64,000 nucleotides of DNA, taken from RUG563 sp045590215 (GTDB lineage Bacteria > Bacillota > Clostridia > Christensenellales > Aristaeellaceae). A program made the translations under genes and the position numbers. Below are positions 43,298-53,286 of this stretch, in pieces; position 1 is the first letter of the stretch; every line of letters starts with the position of its first letter. The notes under the pieces were generated by a model. It worked only from the letters and a program-made list of their open reading frames with translations. It had not been told where the DNA came from and made no database searches. The stretch lies in contig JAZNQO010000013.1 of the NCBI GenBank assembly GCA_045590215.1, positions 1 through 64,000 on the forward strand, read 5' to 3'.

Positions 43298-45463
43298 TTA
43301 TTTGCCTACATTTTCGGAAAAGCCGATACCGATCAGCTCGTTCTGTTTGCGGTTGGTGATATCACCGTAATTGCCGCTCTTGTTGATTTGCTTGCCCATG
43401 AAGAGCATGGTGGAGGTGGCACCGCCATCCAGATTCAGAGCCGTTTCGCAGCCCAGCTCTGCCATGATTTTGCCCATCCACACGCAGCTTTCGCCCTTAC
43501 TTTCAGCGGTGCGGCTTTCCACCACCACGCACACATAATGGCCGGGCTCCACGAAGCCCAGAGCTGTGCGGGGGTTGGGGGTGTTGCCGAATTCCTGCGA
43601 ACGGGGAGCGACTTCGCCGTTTTCCACCAGAATGGGGCCGAAGGAAAGGGTGTCCGTTGCGCCGGTTTTCAGCATTTCCTTGGCGGTCATAGAGCCGTTC
43701 AGATAGGTTTTCATGCTGCCGTCGGGATAGAAGGCCATCACATCCAAGGGAGGATAAACTGTGGATTTATTGCTGCGGGGCAGGTCATAGAAAATTTCTT
43801 TATCCCGGATGATGAGCCCCTTGGGGTAGGTATAATTCACATCGGCATCATGCTGCCTGGCTTCACGATAGATGAAATAATCGGAATTGATGGCAAAGAC
43901 CAGCTGATGTTTCAGGGCAATTTCGTCGGCCAGGGTGAGTTTATAATGGTTTTTGTAGTTTTCGGCGTCATAGGGATAAAGGTCAAAAAGCTCGGAAGTA
44001 TCCCGTGTGAAAATCCGGGCTTCAAACCAGCGCAGAGGCTGCTTTTTGCTGTTGGTGCCAACTTTGCGCTCGATCTGGATGCGCAGCGTCTGGGAGGCAT
44101 AGAGCCACAGGCCGTTTTCTTCATCTTCCAGCACAAATTCCGCTTCACCTTCCGGCAGGAAGCCTTCTTTTGTCAGTTCCGGGAAGGAGGCGTGGATATA
44201 CTGGGGATCAGCCCCGGCAGCGAAAACGCCATTGTTATTCTGGCCAGCATTCGCAGGCTTTTTTTCCTGAACGGGTTCTTCTACGGGCTCTTCGATAGGT
44301 TCTGTTGCAGGCTCTTGCGCAGGCTCAACAACAGGCTCTTCTTCCTGAATGGGCGCAGCGGTGGGGGCAATGGTGGGCACGGGGGTTGTGACAACGAGGG
44401 ATGTGACCACTTCACCATCAGCGTTCTGATACACAATGCCGCCGATTGTGAGGGGTGTGGGAGCAGGACCGGCAGGAACTTCTTCTTCGGGGAGGATTTC
44501 AGGCACAGCATCGGTCACAGGGGTTTCTTCAATCACTTCTTCAGTGGTTTCTTCAATCACTTCAACTTCTGTTATTTCGGCAGGGATTTCTACCACAGGC
44601 AGCACTTCCGGCTCGGCCACTGTTTCTTCCGGCTTGGGTTCATCGAAAGAAGCGGCCAACTGGTCAATCAAAAGAGACAGGTCATCTCCGGCGTGATCGC
44701 TTTCCAGAACGGGGGCCGGGGTGGAGGGGATAGGCGTTTGGGTGGGCACAGGGGCAGGAGCCATAGCGGAGAGCAGGAGGAAGGGATCATCCTTGGTGCC
44801 GCTGCCGGAGGAAACCACCAGCTGGCTCAAATCCACATACACAACGGGACGGATGCCAAGGTCCACATTGCCGCAGGGCACAGTGCCCAGCTTGCCGTCG
44901 TCCATAACCCTGCGCTGTTGCATGGGCCGGTCTTTGGACTTATTCCTAGAAACCCAAGGGCTCTTTTTATCCTGATATTGATACAGGCCGATGGATTTGG
45001 CATAATCCGTGCCGGTGCAAAGACGGGATTTATTATCCGCAAAGCCGTATTCCTTGTTGCGGATATCGTCAATCTGCGCCAAGGTGACAAGAGCACCGTC
45101 TTCCGTGCGCTGCAAAAGGGCGGCTTGCTCTTCCGCAGTGAAGGCACGGTTCATAAAATCTGTTTGCAGATAGGCGTACAGATCGCTGTCTTCCCATTTC
45201 ATGCTGTAATAGGCTTGGGTATCCAGATGCACATAATGCACATCCACGATATATTCCGTTAAAAGATAGGCTTCCTGATCCTTCACTTCCAGCACACGCC
45301 AAAGGATGGGTGCTTCATTGCCGGCAGCATCCAAGGGAAACGTGCCAAAGGAAACATAGCTGTAACCGCCCTGCTTTTTATCATAGCCATGAATATCCTC
45401 CGCACCGGCAGCGGTGCAAAGGAGCAGCAGTGCCAGCAGCACAATGCAGCCTTTCTTGAACAT
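43298..45463 (-). CDS. Secreted DUF6273 plus phosphodiester glycosidase (NAGPA) protein
   Basis: 721 residues. The start at 45463 (MFKKG) has GGAGG eight bases upstream; two upstream in-frame starts are too close to it. A signal peptide (about 1-22) is followed by a DUF6273-like domain (SFGTFPLDAAGNEAPILWRV to LGIRPVVYVDLSQLVV, about 30-230), a long acidic Pro/Glu/Thr/Val linker (about 235-415), and a C-terminal NAGPA/phosphodiester-glycosidase domain ending with ALNLDGGATSTMLFMGKQIN. This domain hydrolyses glycosyl phosphodiesters such as those in wall or capsule polymers. The linker suggests extension through the wall. The DUF6273 partner may bind a ligand or substrate; neither role is proven. 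Confidence 0.82.
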   Translation of the reverse strand: MFKKGCIVLLALLLLCTAAGAEDIHGYDKKQGGYSYVSFGTFPLDAAGNEAPILWRVLEVKDQEAYLLTEYIVDVHYVHLDTQAYYSMKWEDSDLYAYLQTDFMNRAFTAEEQAALLQRTEDGALVTLAQIDDIRNKEYGFADNKSRLCTGTDYAKSIGLYQYQDKKSPWVSRNKSKDRPMQQRRVMDDGKLGTVPCGNVDLGIRPVVYVDLSQLVVSSGSGTKDDPFLLLSAMAPAPVPTQTPIPSTPAPVLESDHAGDDLSLLIDQLAASFDEPKPEETVAEPEVLPVVEIPAEITEVEVIEETTEEVIEETPVTDAVPEILPEEEVPAGPAPTPLTIGGIVYQNADGEVVTSLVVTTPVPTIAPTAAPIQEEEPVVEPAQEPATEPIEEPVEEPVQEKKPANAGQNNNGVFAAGADPQYIHASFPELTKEGFLPEGEAEFVLEDEENGLWLYASQTLRIQIERKVGTNSKKQPLRWFEARIFTRDTSELFDLYPYDAENYKNHYKLTLADEIALKHQLVFAINSDYFIYREARQHDADVNYTYPKGLIIRDKEIFYDLPRSNKSTVYPPLDVMAFYPDGSMKTYLNGSMTAKEMLKTGATDTLSFGPILVENGEVAPRSQEFGNTPNPRTALGFVEPGHYVCVVVESRTAESKGESCVWMGKIMAELGCETALNLDGGATSTMLFMGKQINKSGNYGDITNRKQNELIGIGFSENVGK

Positions 45464-45581
45464 ACGCATTTCCTCCAACCCAAAATATTCAAATTATTAT
45501 ACCAAATAATACAGAAACTGACAAGAGAAAAGGGGATGTTTTTGCGTTTGACGCATGATTTTTACAAAGGGGAAAAGCAGC

Positions 45582-46814
45582 TCAATCCCCCAGATGCACG
45601 GCGTTCAGCCCAACGATGGTAAACACAAGCAGGATGAAAAGCAGGGTAATCTGGACGGCATTGCGCTTTTCGCAGGGCTTGGACAGGGCAAAATACAAGC
45701 AGGCATAGGGAATAGCATCCACCACATACCGGGCACCCAGCTGATAGCCGCCGAAAGTGCGATGGAGCAAAAGCAGGAAGATATGCAAAAGCATGGAAAC
45801 AAACAGAGCGATTTTTACCCATGAAAGCTGCTTTTTCGCAATATCTGTCACAAACTGAACGAGCATCAGCGTAATCACAGGACAGGCAATCAGCATGGAA
45901 TAGCCGAATTGATTGAAGGTATACACGCTGCCGTCAAAGGACAGAGGAGAGCCAAACAGGAAGGTTTTCAGATTATTGCCCACATGGGACAGGGAAAACT
46001 GGATGCCTCCCTGAAAGGAGAACTCCGGCAGGTAATTATGCCCGAATTCAAAGGGATTCTGGAAGCGAACGTAATTGAAAACGCCAATCCCAGCCGCAAC
46101 GCAAAGCCCCAGCATCGTGCCGGGCACAAGCTTTTGAACGATTTTTCTCAAGGGTAAGCCCTGCTTTTTCCGGGTGGAGATATACAAAAGGTACAAAACC
46201 GGGCCGTACAGCGCATCAAAGGGGCGGCAGGCAACGGACAGGGCATAGCAAAGCAGGGAAAGGGTAGGCATTCCTTTTATCATCAGCATGAGGGACAGGC
46301 AAACAAGCATCAACGCCAGCATCTGGGCGTGATACCACACAGCCCCTGTCAGCATCATGGGCAGGGCTGAGGATGCGCTGATAAAAAGGAAAGCGAGCAG
46401 GGCGGCGGCCGGGCGGCTGTTGCCGGATTGCTTCAGGGCGGCATAAACGCTGAACACAGCCGCTACTGCATAGAGCTTCACCAGCAGATGATCCGGCGTG
46501 CTTTCCCCGAAAAGGAAGGTGAGGGGCAGCAGAATCAGCGAAGGCAGCGGCGGAAAGGAAACATAATATTCTCCTTCATAGATAGCTAGCTCCAGCCATG
46601 GAAAATCATGGGGCAAATGCAGGCTGCCGCTTCGCCAAGCCAATGCCTGCTTGGTGTATGTGTTATAGAAAGAGGGGGCGGCAAAGCCGGTACCGCAAAG
46701 GAGATGCAGGCAGCCAAACAGCCCCATCATACCAAAGAACAAAAGGAAGTAATAGCCGTCTATCCTTTTGCATTTTTGCCAAAGGTTATTTTTATTCATC
46801 GGCGTCAAGCTCAT
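45582..46814 (-). CDS. Polytopic membrane protein, GT-C glycosyltransferase-like
   Basis: About 410 residues with ten or so transmembrane helices across the whole length and few charged loops. After helix 1 an extracytoplasmic loop (TGFAAPSFYNTYTKQALAW, then LAIYEGEYYVSFPPLPSLIL) resembles the first loop of GT-C transferases that use polyprenyl-phosphate sugars. I chose ATG at 46814 (GAGGA upstream). It overlaps the end of the ppk1 gene by 23 bp, so the two are co-transcribed. No named family could be assigned with certainty, and the substrate is unknown. Confidence 0.6.
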   Translation of the reverse strand: MSLTPMNKNNLWQKCKRIDGYYFLLFFGMMGLFGCLHLLCGTGFAAPSFYNTYTKQALAWRSGSLHLPHDFPWLELAIYEGEYYVSFPPLPSLILLPLTFLFGESTPDHLLVKLYAVAAVFSVYAALKQSGNSRPAAALLAFLFISASSALPMMLTGAVWYHAQMLALMLVCLSLMLMIKGMPTLSLLCYALSVACRPFDALYGPVLYLLYISTRKKQGLPLRKIVQKLVPGTMLGLCVAAGIGVFNYVRFQNPFEFGHNYLPEFSFQGGIQFSLSHVGNNLKTFLFGSPLSFDGSVYTFNQFGYSMLIACPVITLMLVQFVTDIAKKQLSWVKIALFVSMLLHIFLLLLHRTFGGYQLGARYVVDAIPYACLYFALSKPCEKRNAVQITLLFILLVFTIVGLNAVHLGD

Positions 46815-48858
46815 GATAAAAATCCTCATCTAGTCGGGCGTGGCCGAGAATACGGGTTTCTTGGCTGTTGAGCGGCGGCAGCGTGCGCTTCACCCTTCGA
46901 TATTCGCCGTTCTTTTTCATTTCCCAGGCCTTGCGATTGTCATGCAGCTCATCTTCCAGGGAACCAAGCACCCGCTCTTTCAAATTACGATCCAAAACCG
47001 GGAACATGATTTCCACCCGCTTGTCCAGGTTCCGGGGCATCCAGTCTGCCGAGGAGAGGAACACATCGGGTTTGCCGTCGTTATAGAAGGCAAAGGCACG
47101 GGAATGTTCTAAGAAACGGCCCACGATGGAGCGGACACGGAGGTTTTCGTGTCCCTTCACTTTAGCGCAGCAAATGCCTCGGACGATCAGATCAATTTTC
47201 ACTCCGGCATCCGCTGCCTTATAGAGCTTTTCGATGATTTTGGGATCCACCAGAGAGTTCATCTTGGCGATGATCCGGGCAGGCTTGCCTTCCTTGGCGT
47301 TTTCCTTTTCCCGTTTAATCAGCTGGTTCAGCTTTTTGCGAAGCATGGTGGGAGAAACAACCAATTGTTCCATGGAGATTTCGTCATAGCCCGTCACGCA
47401 ATTGAAGAAGGAGCTGGCGTCCCGGCCGATTTCTTCGTTGCAGGTGAGGAGGCCAAAGTCCGTATAGAGCTTGGCGGTGACGTCGTTATAATTACCGGTG
47501 GCCAGATGCACATAACGCCGCAGGGTGTTTTCTTCCTTACGGACGATGAGGGTGATTTTGCTGTGGCATTTGAGGTTCGGCACGCCGTAAAACACATGGC
47601 ACCCGGCCTTTTCCAGAGCCTGACACCAGTTGATGTTGTTTTCTTCGTCAAAACGGGCGCGCACTTCAATCAGCACCGTCACCTGCTTTCCCTGCTGAGC
47701 GGCACGGGACAGGGCGGCCACGATGGGGCTCTTGCCGCTGACACGATAGAGCGTTTGCTTGATGGCCATCACATCCGGGTCATCCGCCGCTTCGTCAATC
47801 AGGCGAACCACGGGGTCAAAGCTGTCAAAGGGATGATTCATCAGGATATCACCCTCCCGGATGGCATCAAATACCAGCCGGTCATGAGACAAGCGTTCAT
47901 CCACAAAAGGCGTATAGGCGGGGAAGCGAAGGTCATCGCAATCGGACAGGGAAGAGAGTTGTTTCATGAAGAAATCAAGGTTCAAGGGGCCGTTCACCAC
48001 GAACACAAATTCATTCTGCACGTCCAGATATTTTTTGATCCTGGTGAACAGGCGGTTGTCATAGCCCTTGGAAACTTCCAGCCGAACGACTTTTCCCCAC
48101 TTGCGCTTTTTCAAATTTTTGCGCATTTCCATGATGAGGGTATCCACATCGCTGTCGTCATAGACAAAATCGGTGTTTCGGGTGAGGCGGAAGGGGAGGG
48201 TTGCAATGGGGGCGGCACCGCCGAAAAGACGGGAGGCAAAAAGGGCAATCACATCTTCCAAAAGAACGCCTCTTGCCCTGCCCTTGCCCGTTGGCAGCAT
48301 GGCGATACGGGGCAGCTGCGTCGGCAAGGGAATGAGAGCCATCCGGGGAGCCCCTGTCTTTGTGATGGGGGGCAAAAGCAGAGCCATATGCAGGCATTTG
48401 GCGGCAAGCAGGGGGAAGGGACGCTTATCATCAATGGCTCGGGGGGTAAGCAAGGGCTGGACTTGCGTATCGAAATAATCGGAAAGCCATGCTTTCTGAT
48501 CGTTATTGAGCTCTTTGGGTGAAAGGATATGGATGCCGGCCTGCTGCAAAGCAGGCAGATATTCCGCCTGCAAAAGCAGGTATTGCCGTGCCACCTGCGC
48601 CTGCACTTTGGGCAGAATGGCATCAATCTGCTCTTGTGCGGTCATGCCGGAAGCATCGGTTTTCTTTTCCCCGGCGTCTATGCTGCGCACGAGGGAACCT
48701 ACCCGTACCATGAAAAATTCATCCAGATTGGAGGAACAAATAGACAGGAACTTTCCCCTTTCCAGCAGGGGATTATCCAAATTGCAGCATTCTTCCAGCA
48801 CACGGCCGTTGAATTTGATCCAGCTCAGTTCACGGTTGTAAAATTTGCTTTTTGCCAT
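46792..48858 (-). CDS. ppk1: Polyphosphate kinase 1
   Basis: 688 residues, normal for PPK1. N-terminal, head, and two C-terminal PLD-like domains: FYNRELSWIKFNGRVLEECC at the start, MNHPFDSFDPVVRLIDEAAD, FYGVPNLKCHSKITLIVRKE (His motif), HLATGNYNDVTAKLYTDFGL with the phosphorylated-loop surroundings, and SADWMPRNLDKRVEIMFPVL. It reversibly makes polyphosphate from ATP. It is the first gene of a likely two-gene unit with the membrane protein. No exopolyphosphatase gene is adjacent. Confidence 0.96.
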   Translation of the reverse strand: MAKSKFYNRELSWIKFNGRVLEECCNLDNPLLERGKFLSICSSNLDEFFMVRVGSLVRSIDAGEKKTDASGMTAQEQIDAILPKVQAQVARQYLLLQAEYLPALQQAGIHILSPKELNNDQKAWLSDYFDTQVQPLLTPRAIDDKRPFPLLAAKCLHMALLLPPITKTGAPRMALIPLPTQLPRIAMLPTGKGRARGVLLEDVIALFASRLFGGAAPIATLPFRLTRNTDFVYDDSDVDTLIMEMRKNLKKRKWGKVVRLEVSKGYDNRLFTRIKKYLDVQNEFVFVVNGPLNLDFFMKQLSSLSDCDDLRFPAYTPFVDERLSHDRLVFDAIREGDILMNHPFDSFDPVVRLIDEAADDPDVMAIKQTLYRVSGKSPIVAALSRAAQQGKQVTVLIEVRARFDEENNINWCQALEKAGCHVFYGVPNLKCHSKITLIVRKEENTLRRYVHLATGNYNDVTAKLYTDFGLLTCNEEIGRDASSFFNCVTGYDEISMEQLVVSPTMLRKKLNQLIKREKENAKEGKPARIIAKMNSLVDPKIIEKLYKAADAGVKIDLIVRGICCAKVKGHENLRVRSIVGRFLEHSRAFAFYNDGKPDVFLSSADWMPRNLDKRVEIMFPVLDRNLKERVLGSLEDELHDNRKAWEMKKNGEYRRVKRTLPPLNSQETRILGHARLDEDFYHELDADE

Positions 48859-48886
48859 GATGATTCACGCTTTCCTTTTGTTTATG

Positions 48887-49963
48887 TTAATAAATCAGTT
48901 TGGTGGTGAGGGTGAGCAGAGAGAGGGTGGGGGTATTGAAAAGCCGGATGGGAGGCAGTTTCATGGCAGATGATGTGCCAAGCCCCGGAGAAATATACTG
49001 GGCAATGCCGAGGTTATAGGAAAGCCCCGAAACAGCACTGCTTTCCGGAAACCAGCCGCCCATAGGCAGCTCTGCCGTGGAGGGGGCTTTCAACGGCCCG
49101 ATGAGGGGCAGCCGCCACTGGCCGCCTACATAATGCCCGGAGAGGATGAGGGAGATGGTGGACACATAGCTTTCGTTATCCGTTTTCAGAAACTCCACCA
49201 GGTTGTGCATGCCGGTTTCGGTCAAAGGATGATGGGAAAGGGCGATATGGGTATCGGTGGGCAGCATGATTTTTCTGGCTTCCCGGATACGCTGCAATCG
49301 CTCCTGCTGGTATAATACGGCTTCCATTGCCGCTTTCTTTTCGGGGGAATCGGGCTCTTTTTGCAGTTGCGCCAAGCGATCGGAAATGGATTTTTCCATA
49401 CCGGCGGCATCCAGCGAATAGACAGCTTCGGGGGAGAGCCACAGGCTTTGATTTCCGGCTTTCAAAAGCACCGGGGCATCCAGATAAACGGCTCCCATAG
49501 CCTCCGCTGCCTGAATATAGGCGGCCTTGGGGCTATCGCCATCATGGGGCGTAGCAAGGAGGGGGGCGGGATCTTCATCCCCGGAAATGAAGTAAAAAGG
49601 CGTATTGGGGAAAAGGGCAATGAGCTCCAAGAAAGCGTCGTAATTGCCGTCTTTATCGGTGGCATCGCCGGTGAAGCAGACGATATCGCAATATTTCCCT
49701 TGCAGGGTATCGGCGATGCGCTGTTGATTATTCCCGAAAGACAGGCCGTGCAAATCGGAAATATGCAGGATGCGGAAATTTTCCGCTTGTTTGGGCAGGG
49801 ATGCGATGGTGATGGAGCGTTCTTCCAGGCTGATACGGCTGTTATTGACGATATTAAAGCACACCGTAACCAGCGCAACAAAGATAAAAAGGAAAAGGGC
49901 AGTAGTGATGCCCGGATGCTTTTTTCTGTCGGGGGCAAAGATGGGATCCTGGGATTTTCTCAT
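48887..49963 (-). CDS. Membrane-anchored metallophosphoesterase with altered active-site motifs
   Basis: 358 residues. One N-terminal transmembrane anchor (about 20-40) precedes a calcineurin-like fold. The first motif ILHISDLHGLSF and second VCFTGDATDKDG are normal. The third, normally GNHD/E, reads ISGDEDPAP. The fourth, SHHPLTETGM, is retained. The last, normally GHTHGGQ, reads SGHYVGGQWRLP. Two conserved metal or substrate ligands (Asn/His pair and the second His) are thus replaced. It may still bind metal, but catalysis in the usual way is doubtful. It is transcribed divergently from radA. Confidence 0.85.
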   Translation of the reverse strand: MRKSQDPIFAPDRKKHPGITTALFLFIFVALVTVCFNIVNNSRISLEERSITIASLPKQAENFRILHISDLHGLSFGNNQQRIADTLQGKYCDIVCFTGDATDKDGNYDAFLELIALFPNTPFYFISGDEDPAPLLATPHDGDSPKAAYIQAAEAMGAVYLDAPVLLKAGNQSLWLSPEAVYSLDAAGMEKSISDRLAQLQKEPDSPEKKAAMEAVLYQQERLQRIREARKIMLPTDTHIALSHHPLTETGMHNLVEFLKTDNESYVSTISLILSGHYVGGQWRLPLIGPLKAPSTAELPMGGWFPESSAVSGLSYNLGIAQYISPGLGTSSAMKLPPIRLFNTPTLSLLTLTTKLIY

Positions 49964-50107
49964 GTCGGACTCCTTTCAAAAGCGTACATTCTATTATATA
50001 TGAAAAAGCCGATCCTTGCAATGATAAAAAGCTCAAGAAGCAGGAATTTACATCTGTTTTGCCGAAAAGAAAAAGAAGAGTTACCGGAAATGGAGTGCTG
50101 AAGAAAA

Positions 50108-51487
50108 ATGGCGAAGAAAAAAAGCAGTTTTGTGTGCTCTGCCTGCGGCGCAGAGTCCCCTCGCTGGATGGGCAAATGCCCGGAATGCGGTGCATGGAAC
50201 ACCATGGAGGAAACCTTGGTGCAGGATGCGCCCGTGCAGAAAGAATATAAGCAGCGGGGCGGCCTTGGCAATGAAGCAGTGAAGCTGAAAGATATTGAAG
50301 CCGGGATGCACGTTTATCAAAAAAGCGGCATGGATGAACTGGACAGAGTGCTGGGCGGCGGCATTGTGGAAGGGGCTTTGATTTTAGTCGGCGGCGATCC
50401 TGGCATCGGTAAATCCACGCTGCTTTTGCAGGTGTGCGCCAATCTTGCCAATGAGAATAAAAAGGTGCTCTACATCAGCGGCGAAGAAAGTGCCCGGCAA
50501 ATCCGCCTGCGTGCCCAGCGGCTGAACGTGCAGGAAGCAAACCTCACCGTGCTCACCGAAACGGCCATGGACAGCATTGAAGAAAAGCTGCGGCAGATCA
50601 AGCCCGATTATTGCGTGGTGGACTCCATCCAGACGGTGTATCGCCCCGAAATGGGCAGTGCCCCCGGCAGCGTCAGTCAGGTGCGTGAAAGTGCCGCCCT
50701 TCTGATGCGCTATGCCAAAACGGAAGGGTGTGCCATGTTCCTGGTTGGCCATGTGACAAAAGAAGGGTCGCTGGCCGGGCCGAGGGTATTGGAGCATATG
50801 GTGGACGTGGTGCTCTATTTTGAAGGGGATCATCAGCATGAATACCGGCTTTTGCGTGCGGTGAAAAACCGCTTTGGCTCGGTGAACGAGCTGGGCATTT
50901 TTGAGATGACGGGCACCGGGATGCACGCCGTGAAGAACGCTTCCGAAACGCTTTTGTCCCAGCGTGCAAAGGGAGCCAGCGGCAGTTGCGTTTTCTGCGG
51001 CTTGGAGGGCAGCCGGCCCATGCTGGTGGATATTCAGGCGTTGGTGACCCAGTCCTTTTATCAGGTGCCAAGGCGCACCACGGACGGCATGGACAACAGC
51101 CGGGTGATGCTTCTATTGGCTGTGATGGAAAAGCGGGCAAGGCTCAAAATGTACAACAGGGATGTGTTTATCAATGTGGCCGGAGGCCTGACTCTCAATG
51201 AACCTGCGGCGGACTTGGCTCTTTGCATGGCGGTGGCTTCCTCTTATGCGGATCGTCCCATTCCGGCGGACTGGGCTGTGATGGGCGAAGTGGGGCTGGC
51301 CGGGGAAGTGCGTGCCATTGCCCAGATGGAAAGACGGGTGATGGAGTGTTTACGGCTGGGGTTCACCCACATCCTCTGCCCACGGGATAATTTGAAAGGC
51401 ATGGAAAAAATCGACGGGGTGCAGCTGCATGGGGTGGACACCGTGGCGCAGGCTATGGCGGTTATGGACCTGATGGGAAATACATAA
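50108..51487 (+). CDS. radA: DNA repair protein RadA (Sms)
   Basis: 459 residues. The N-terminal zinc finger (FVCSACGAESPRWMGKCPEC, about 9-30), RecA-like ATPase with Walker A GGDPGIGKSTLL (about 92-103) and the RadA signature KNRFGSVNELGIFEM (about 257-271) are seen, with a C-terminal Lon-like domain (NVAGGLTLNEPAADLALCMA). RadA is a helicase-like branch-migration factor in recombination. It is divergent from the metallophosphoesterase. The ribosome binding site is weak (GGAG, 12 bases upstream). Confidence 0.97.
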   Translation: MAKKKSSFVCSACGAESPRWMGKCPECGAWNTMEETLVQDAPVQKEYKQRGGLGNEAVKLKDIEAGMHVYQKSGMDELDRVLGGGIVEGALILVGGDPGIGKSTLLLQVCANLANENKKVLYISGEESARQIRLRAQRLNVQEANLTVLTETAMDSIEEKLRQIKPDYCVVDSIQTVYRPEMGSAPGSVSQVRESAALLMRYAKTEGCAMFLVGHVTKEGSLAGPRVLEHMVDVVLYFEGDHQHEYRLLRAVKNRFGSVNELGIFEMTGTGMHAVKNASETLLSQRAKGASGSCVFCGLEGSRPMLVDIQALVTQSFYQVPRRTTDGMDNSRVMLLLAVMEKRARLKMYNRDVFINVAGGLTLNEPAADLALCMAVASSYADRPIPADWAVMGEVGLAGEVRAIAQMERRVMECLRLGFTHILCPRDNLKGMEKIDGVQLHGVDTVAQAMAVMDLMGNT

Positions 51488-51723
51488 TTTTTACAGTTGT
51501 TATAGTTTCATTACCGATTTGAAACAGATTTTACATCTTTTTGCCTTTTCAATGTGCTATAATAGGCGTACATGACAGAAATGGTGCTGTTTTGATTTGC
51601 CGACGGGAAAAGTTGTTTACTTGCGTAAATTTTTCCGTAATATGCAACAAAAAGCAGTTTCCGTTCGTCAGATATATGGAATCAATACCGAAGATGCTAT
51701 ATATCAGGAAGGGAGAATGATCC
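51488..51723 (+). promoter_or_regulatory. Intergenic with an extended -10 promoter of the PG-binding gene
   Basis: TGCTATAAT at 51555-51563 (TG, one base, TATAAT) is the only clear signal in this 236-bp stretch. The transcript would start near 51570, giving a leader of about 150 nt with no recognised riboswitch. No gene is seen. Confidence 0.45.
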
Positions 51724-53259
51724 ATGATGAAACGTTTATTGGCTATCGTTCTGATGCTGGCCATGCTGGTGCCTGCTGCCGCTTTGGCAGACGGCGCAGA
51801 AGAAATCGTTGCGCCCACCCGTACGCTGGAATTGGGCAAGAGCGGCGAGGATGTAAAGGACTTGCAGCAGCTTCTGATTGATAACGGCTGCTATACCGGC
51901 GAAGTGACCGGCAAATTTGATAAAGCCACGGCCACGGCTGTGAAATCCTTCCAGCGTGTTAACCGCCTGACGGTGGATGGTAAGGCCGGCAAGGCCACCA
52001 TGGCCCGCCTGAACAGCGGCGTTGCCGTGAATGCCAAGGATGTGCAGATGAGGCTGCAGGATCTTCAGTATTATGACGGAGATATCGACGGTAATTTCGG
52101 CTCTTTGTCTATCAGTGCCGTGAAGGCTTTCCAGAAGGCCAATGACATCGAAAAGGCCAACGGTGCCCTGACGGCTGTGACGCTGGCTGCTCTGTTTTCT
52201 TCCGATGCCATTGCCAAGGGAGAGGACGCTCCCATCGTCGGCGGCACGTTGGCTACCGGCTCTTATGGCGATGCAGTGGAACTTTTGCAGGAAGATCTGC
52301 GGGAAAAATTGTTCTACGACGGAAAAGTGGACGGCATTTTCGGCGTGGAAGTGCGCAAGGCTGTGGAAAACTTCCAGGCTGCTGCCGGCCTGAAAGTGGA
52401 CGGCAAATACGGCACTGCCAGCTATAACGCCCTGCACAAAGAACAGGCTGCCATTTTCGACGGCGGTATTCCTGTGCGTACCCTGTCCGCCGGCATGCAG
52501 GGCTGGGATGTGAAAGTGCTGCAGGAAAAGCTGATCAGCATGAACTATGCTTCCGTAAGAGCCACTGGTTATTATGATACCGCTACCGCCAACGCAATCA
52601 AGAGTGTGCAGAGCAAAAACGGCTTGACCCAGACCGGCGTGATGGGTGCAACGGAACGCCGCTATATCTGGCCCACCGCTGTGGAAAGGGAAGATGTGGA
52701 AAATGTGATCCCCGATAAGGAGGGCGACATTGACGGCGAATTCAGCGGCAATGAATATACCCGCATCCTGAAGAAGGGCAGCACCGGCAATGATGTGGCC
52801 ATGCTGCAGATGCGTCTGAAGGCTGCCAATTATCTCTTTGGCAAAGCTGACGGCATCTTCGGCGTGCAGACCGAAGCCGCCGTGAAGAAGCTGCAGAAGG
52901 CTTATGGCCTGGTGAAGGTGGACGGCATTGTGGGCGAAAAGACGTGGGAAGTGGTGTACAGGCTGGACATCACTGATGCCGAACAGGATAGCTCTGTGGA
53001 TGCCTCCAAGCCCTCTATCGGCACCAATAACCGCAAGCTCTATCAGGGCTGCAGCGGCACCGATGTGAAGCGTTTGCAGCAGAAGTTGATCCAGCTGGGC
53101 TTCCTGGCCGATGGCGAAGATGACGGCAGATTTGGCCCCATCACCTATACCGCCGTGGTGAACTTCCAGGCTGCCAACGGCCTGAAGGTAGACGGCGTGG
53201 CCGGCACCGAAACCCTCAATAAGCTCAATGAACTGACCGGCAGCGGCGCAGTGGGCTGA
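51724..53259 (+). CDS. Secreted protein of six peptidoglycan-binding (PG_binding_1) repeats
   Basis: 511 residues. Signal peptide (about 1-22, ending LADG). Six PG_binding_1-like repeats of about 65-70 residues, each with the pattern G..G.DV..LQ.kL...yy.G..dG.FG..t..AV..FQ...GL.vDG..G..T: starts near residues 36, 100, 180, 255, 340, 435. There is no amidase, transpeptidase or hydrolase domain and no sorting signal. It probably coats or crosslinks the wall or spore cortex by multivalent binding. It is followed by a hairpin and the SpoIID-like gene, so a joint role in wall remodelling is a reasonable inference. Confidence 0.9.
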   Translation: MMKRLLAIVLMLAMLVPAAALADGAEEIVAPTRTLELGKSGEDVKDLQQLLIDNGCYTGEVTGKFDKATATAVKSFQRVNRLTVDGKAGKATMARLNSGVAVNAKDVQMRLQDLQYYDGDIDGNFGSLSISAVKAFQKANDIEKANGALTAVTLAALFSSDAIAKGEDAPIVGGTLATGSYGDAVELLQEDLREKLFYDGKVDGIFGVEVRKAVENFQAAAGLKVDGKYGTASYNALHKEQAAIFDGGIPVRTLSAGMQGWDVKVLQEKLISMNYASVRATGYYDTATANAIKSVQSKNGLTQTGVMGATERRYIWPTAVEREDVENVIPDKEGDIDGEFSGNEYTRILKKGSTGNDVAMLQMRLKAANYLFGKADGIFGVQTEAAVKKLQKAYGLVKVDGIVGEKTWEVVYRLDITDAEQDSSVDASKPSIGTNNRKLYQGCSGTDVKRLQQKLIQLGFLADGEDDGRFGPITYTAVVNFQAANGLKVDGVAGTETLNKLNELTGSGAVG

Positions 53260-53286
53260 TCGAAAAAAATAAAATAAAATAGCAAA

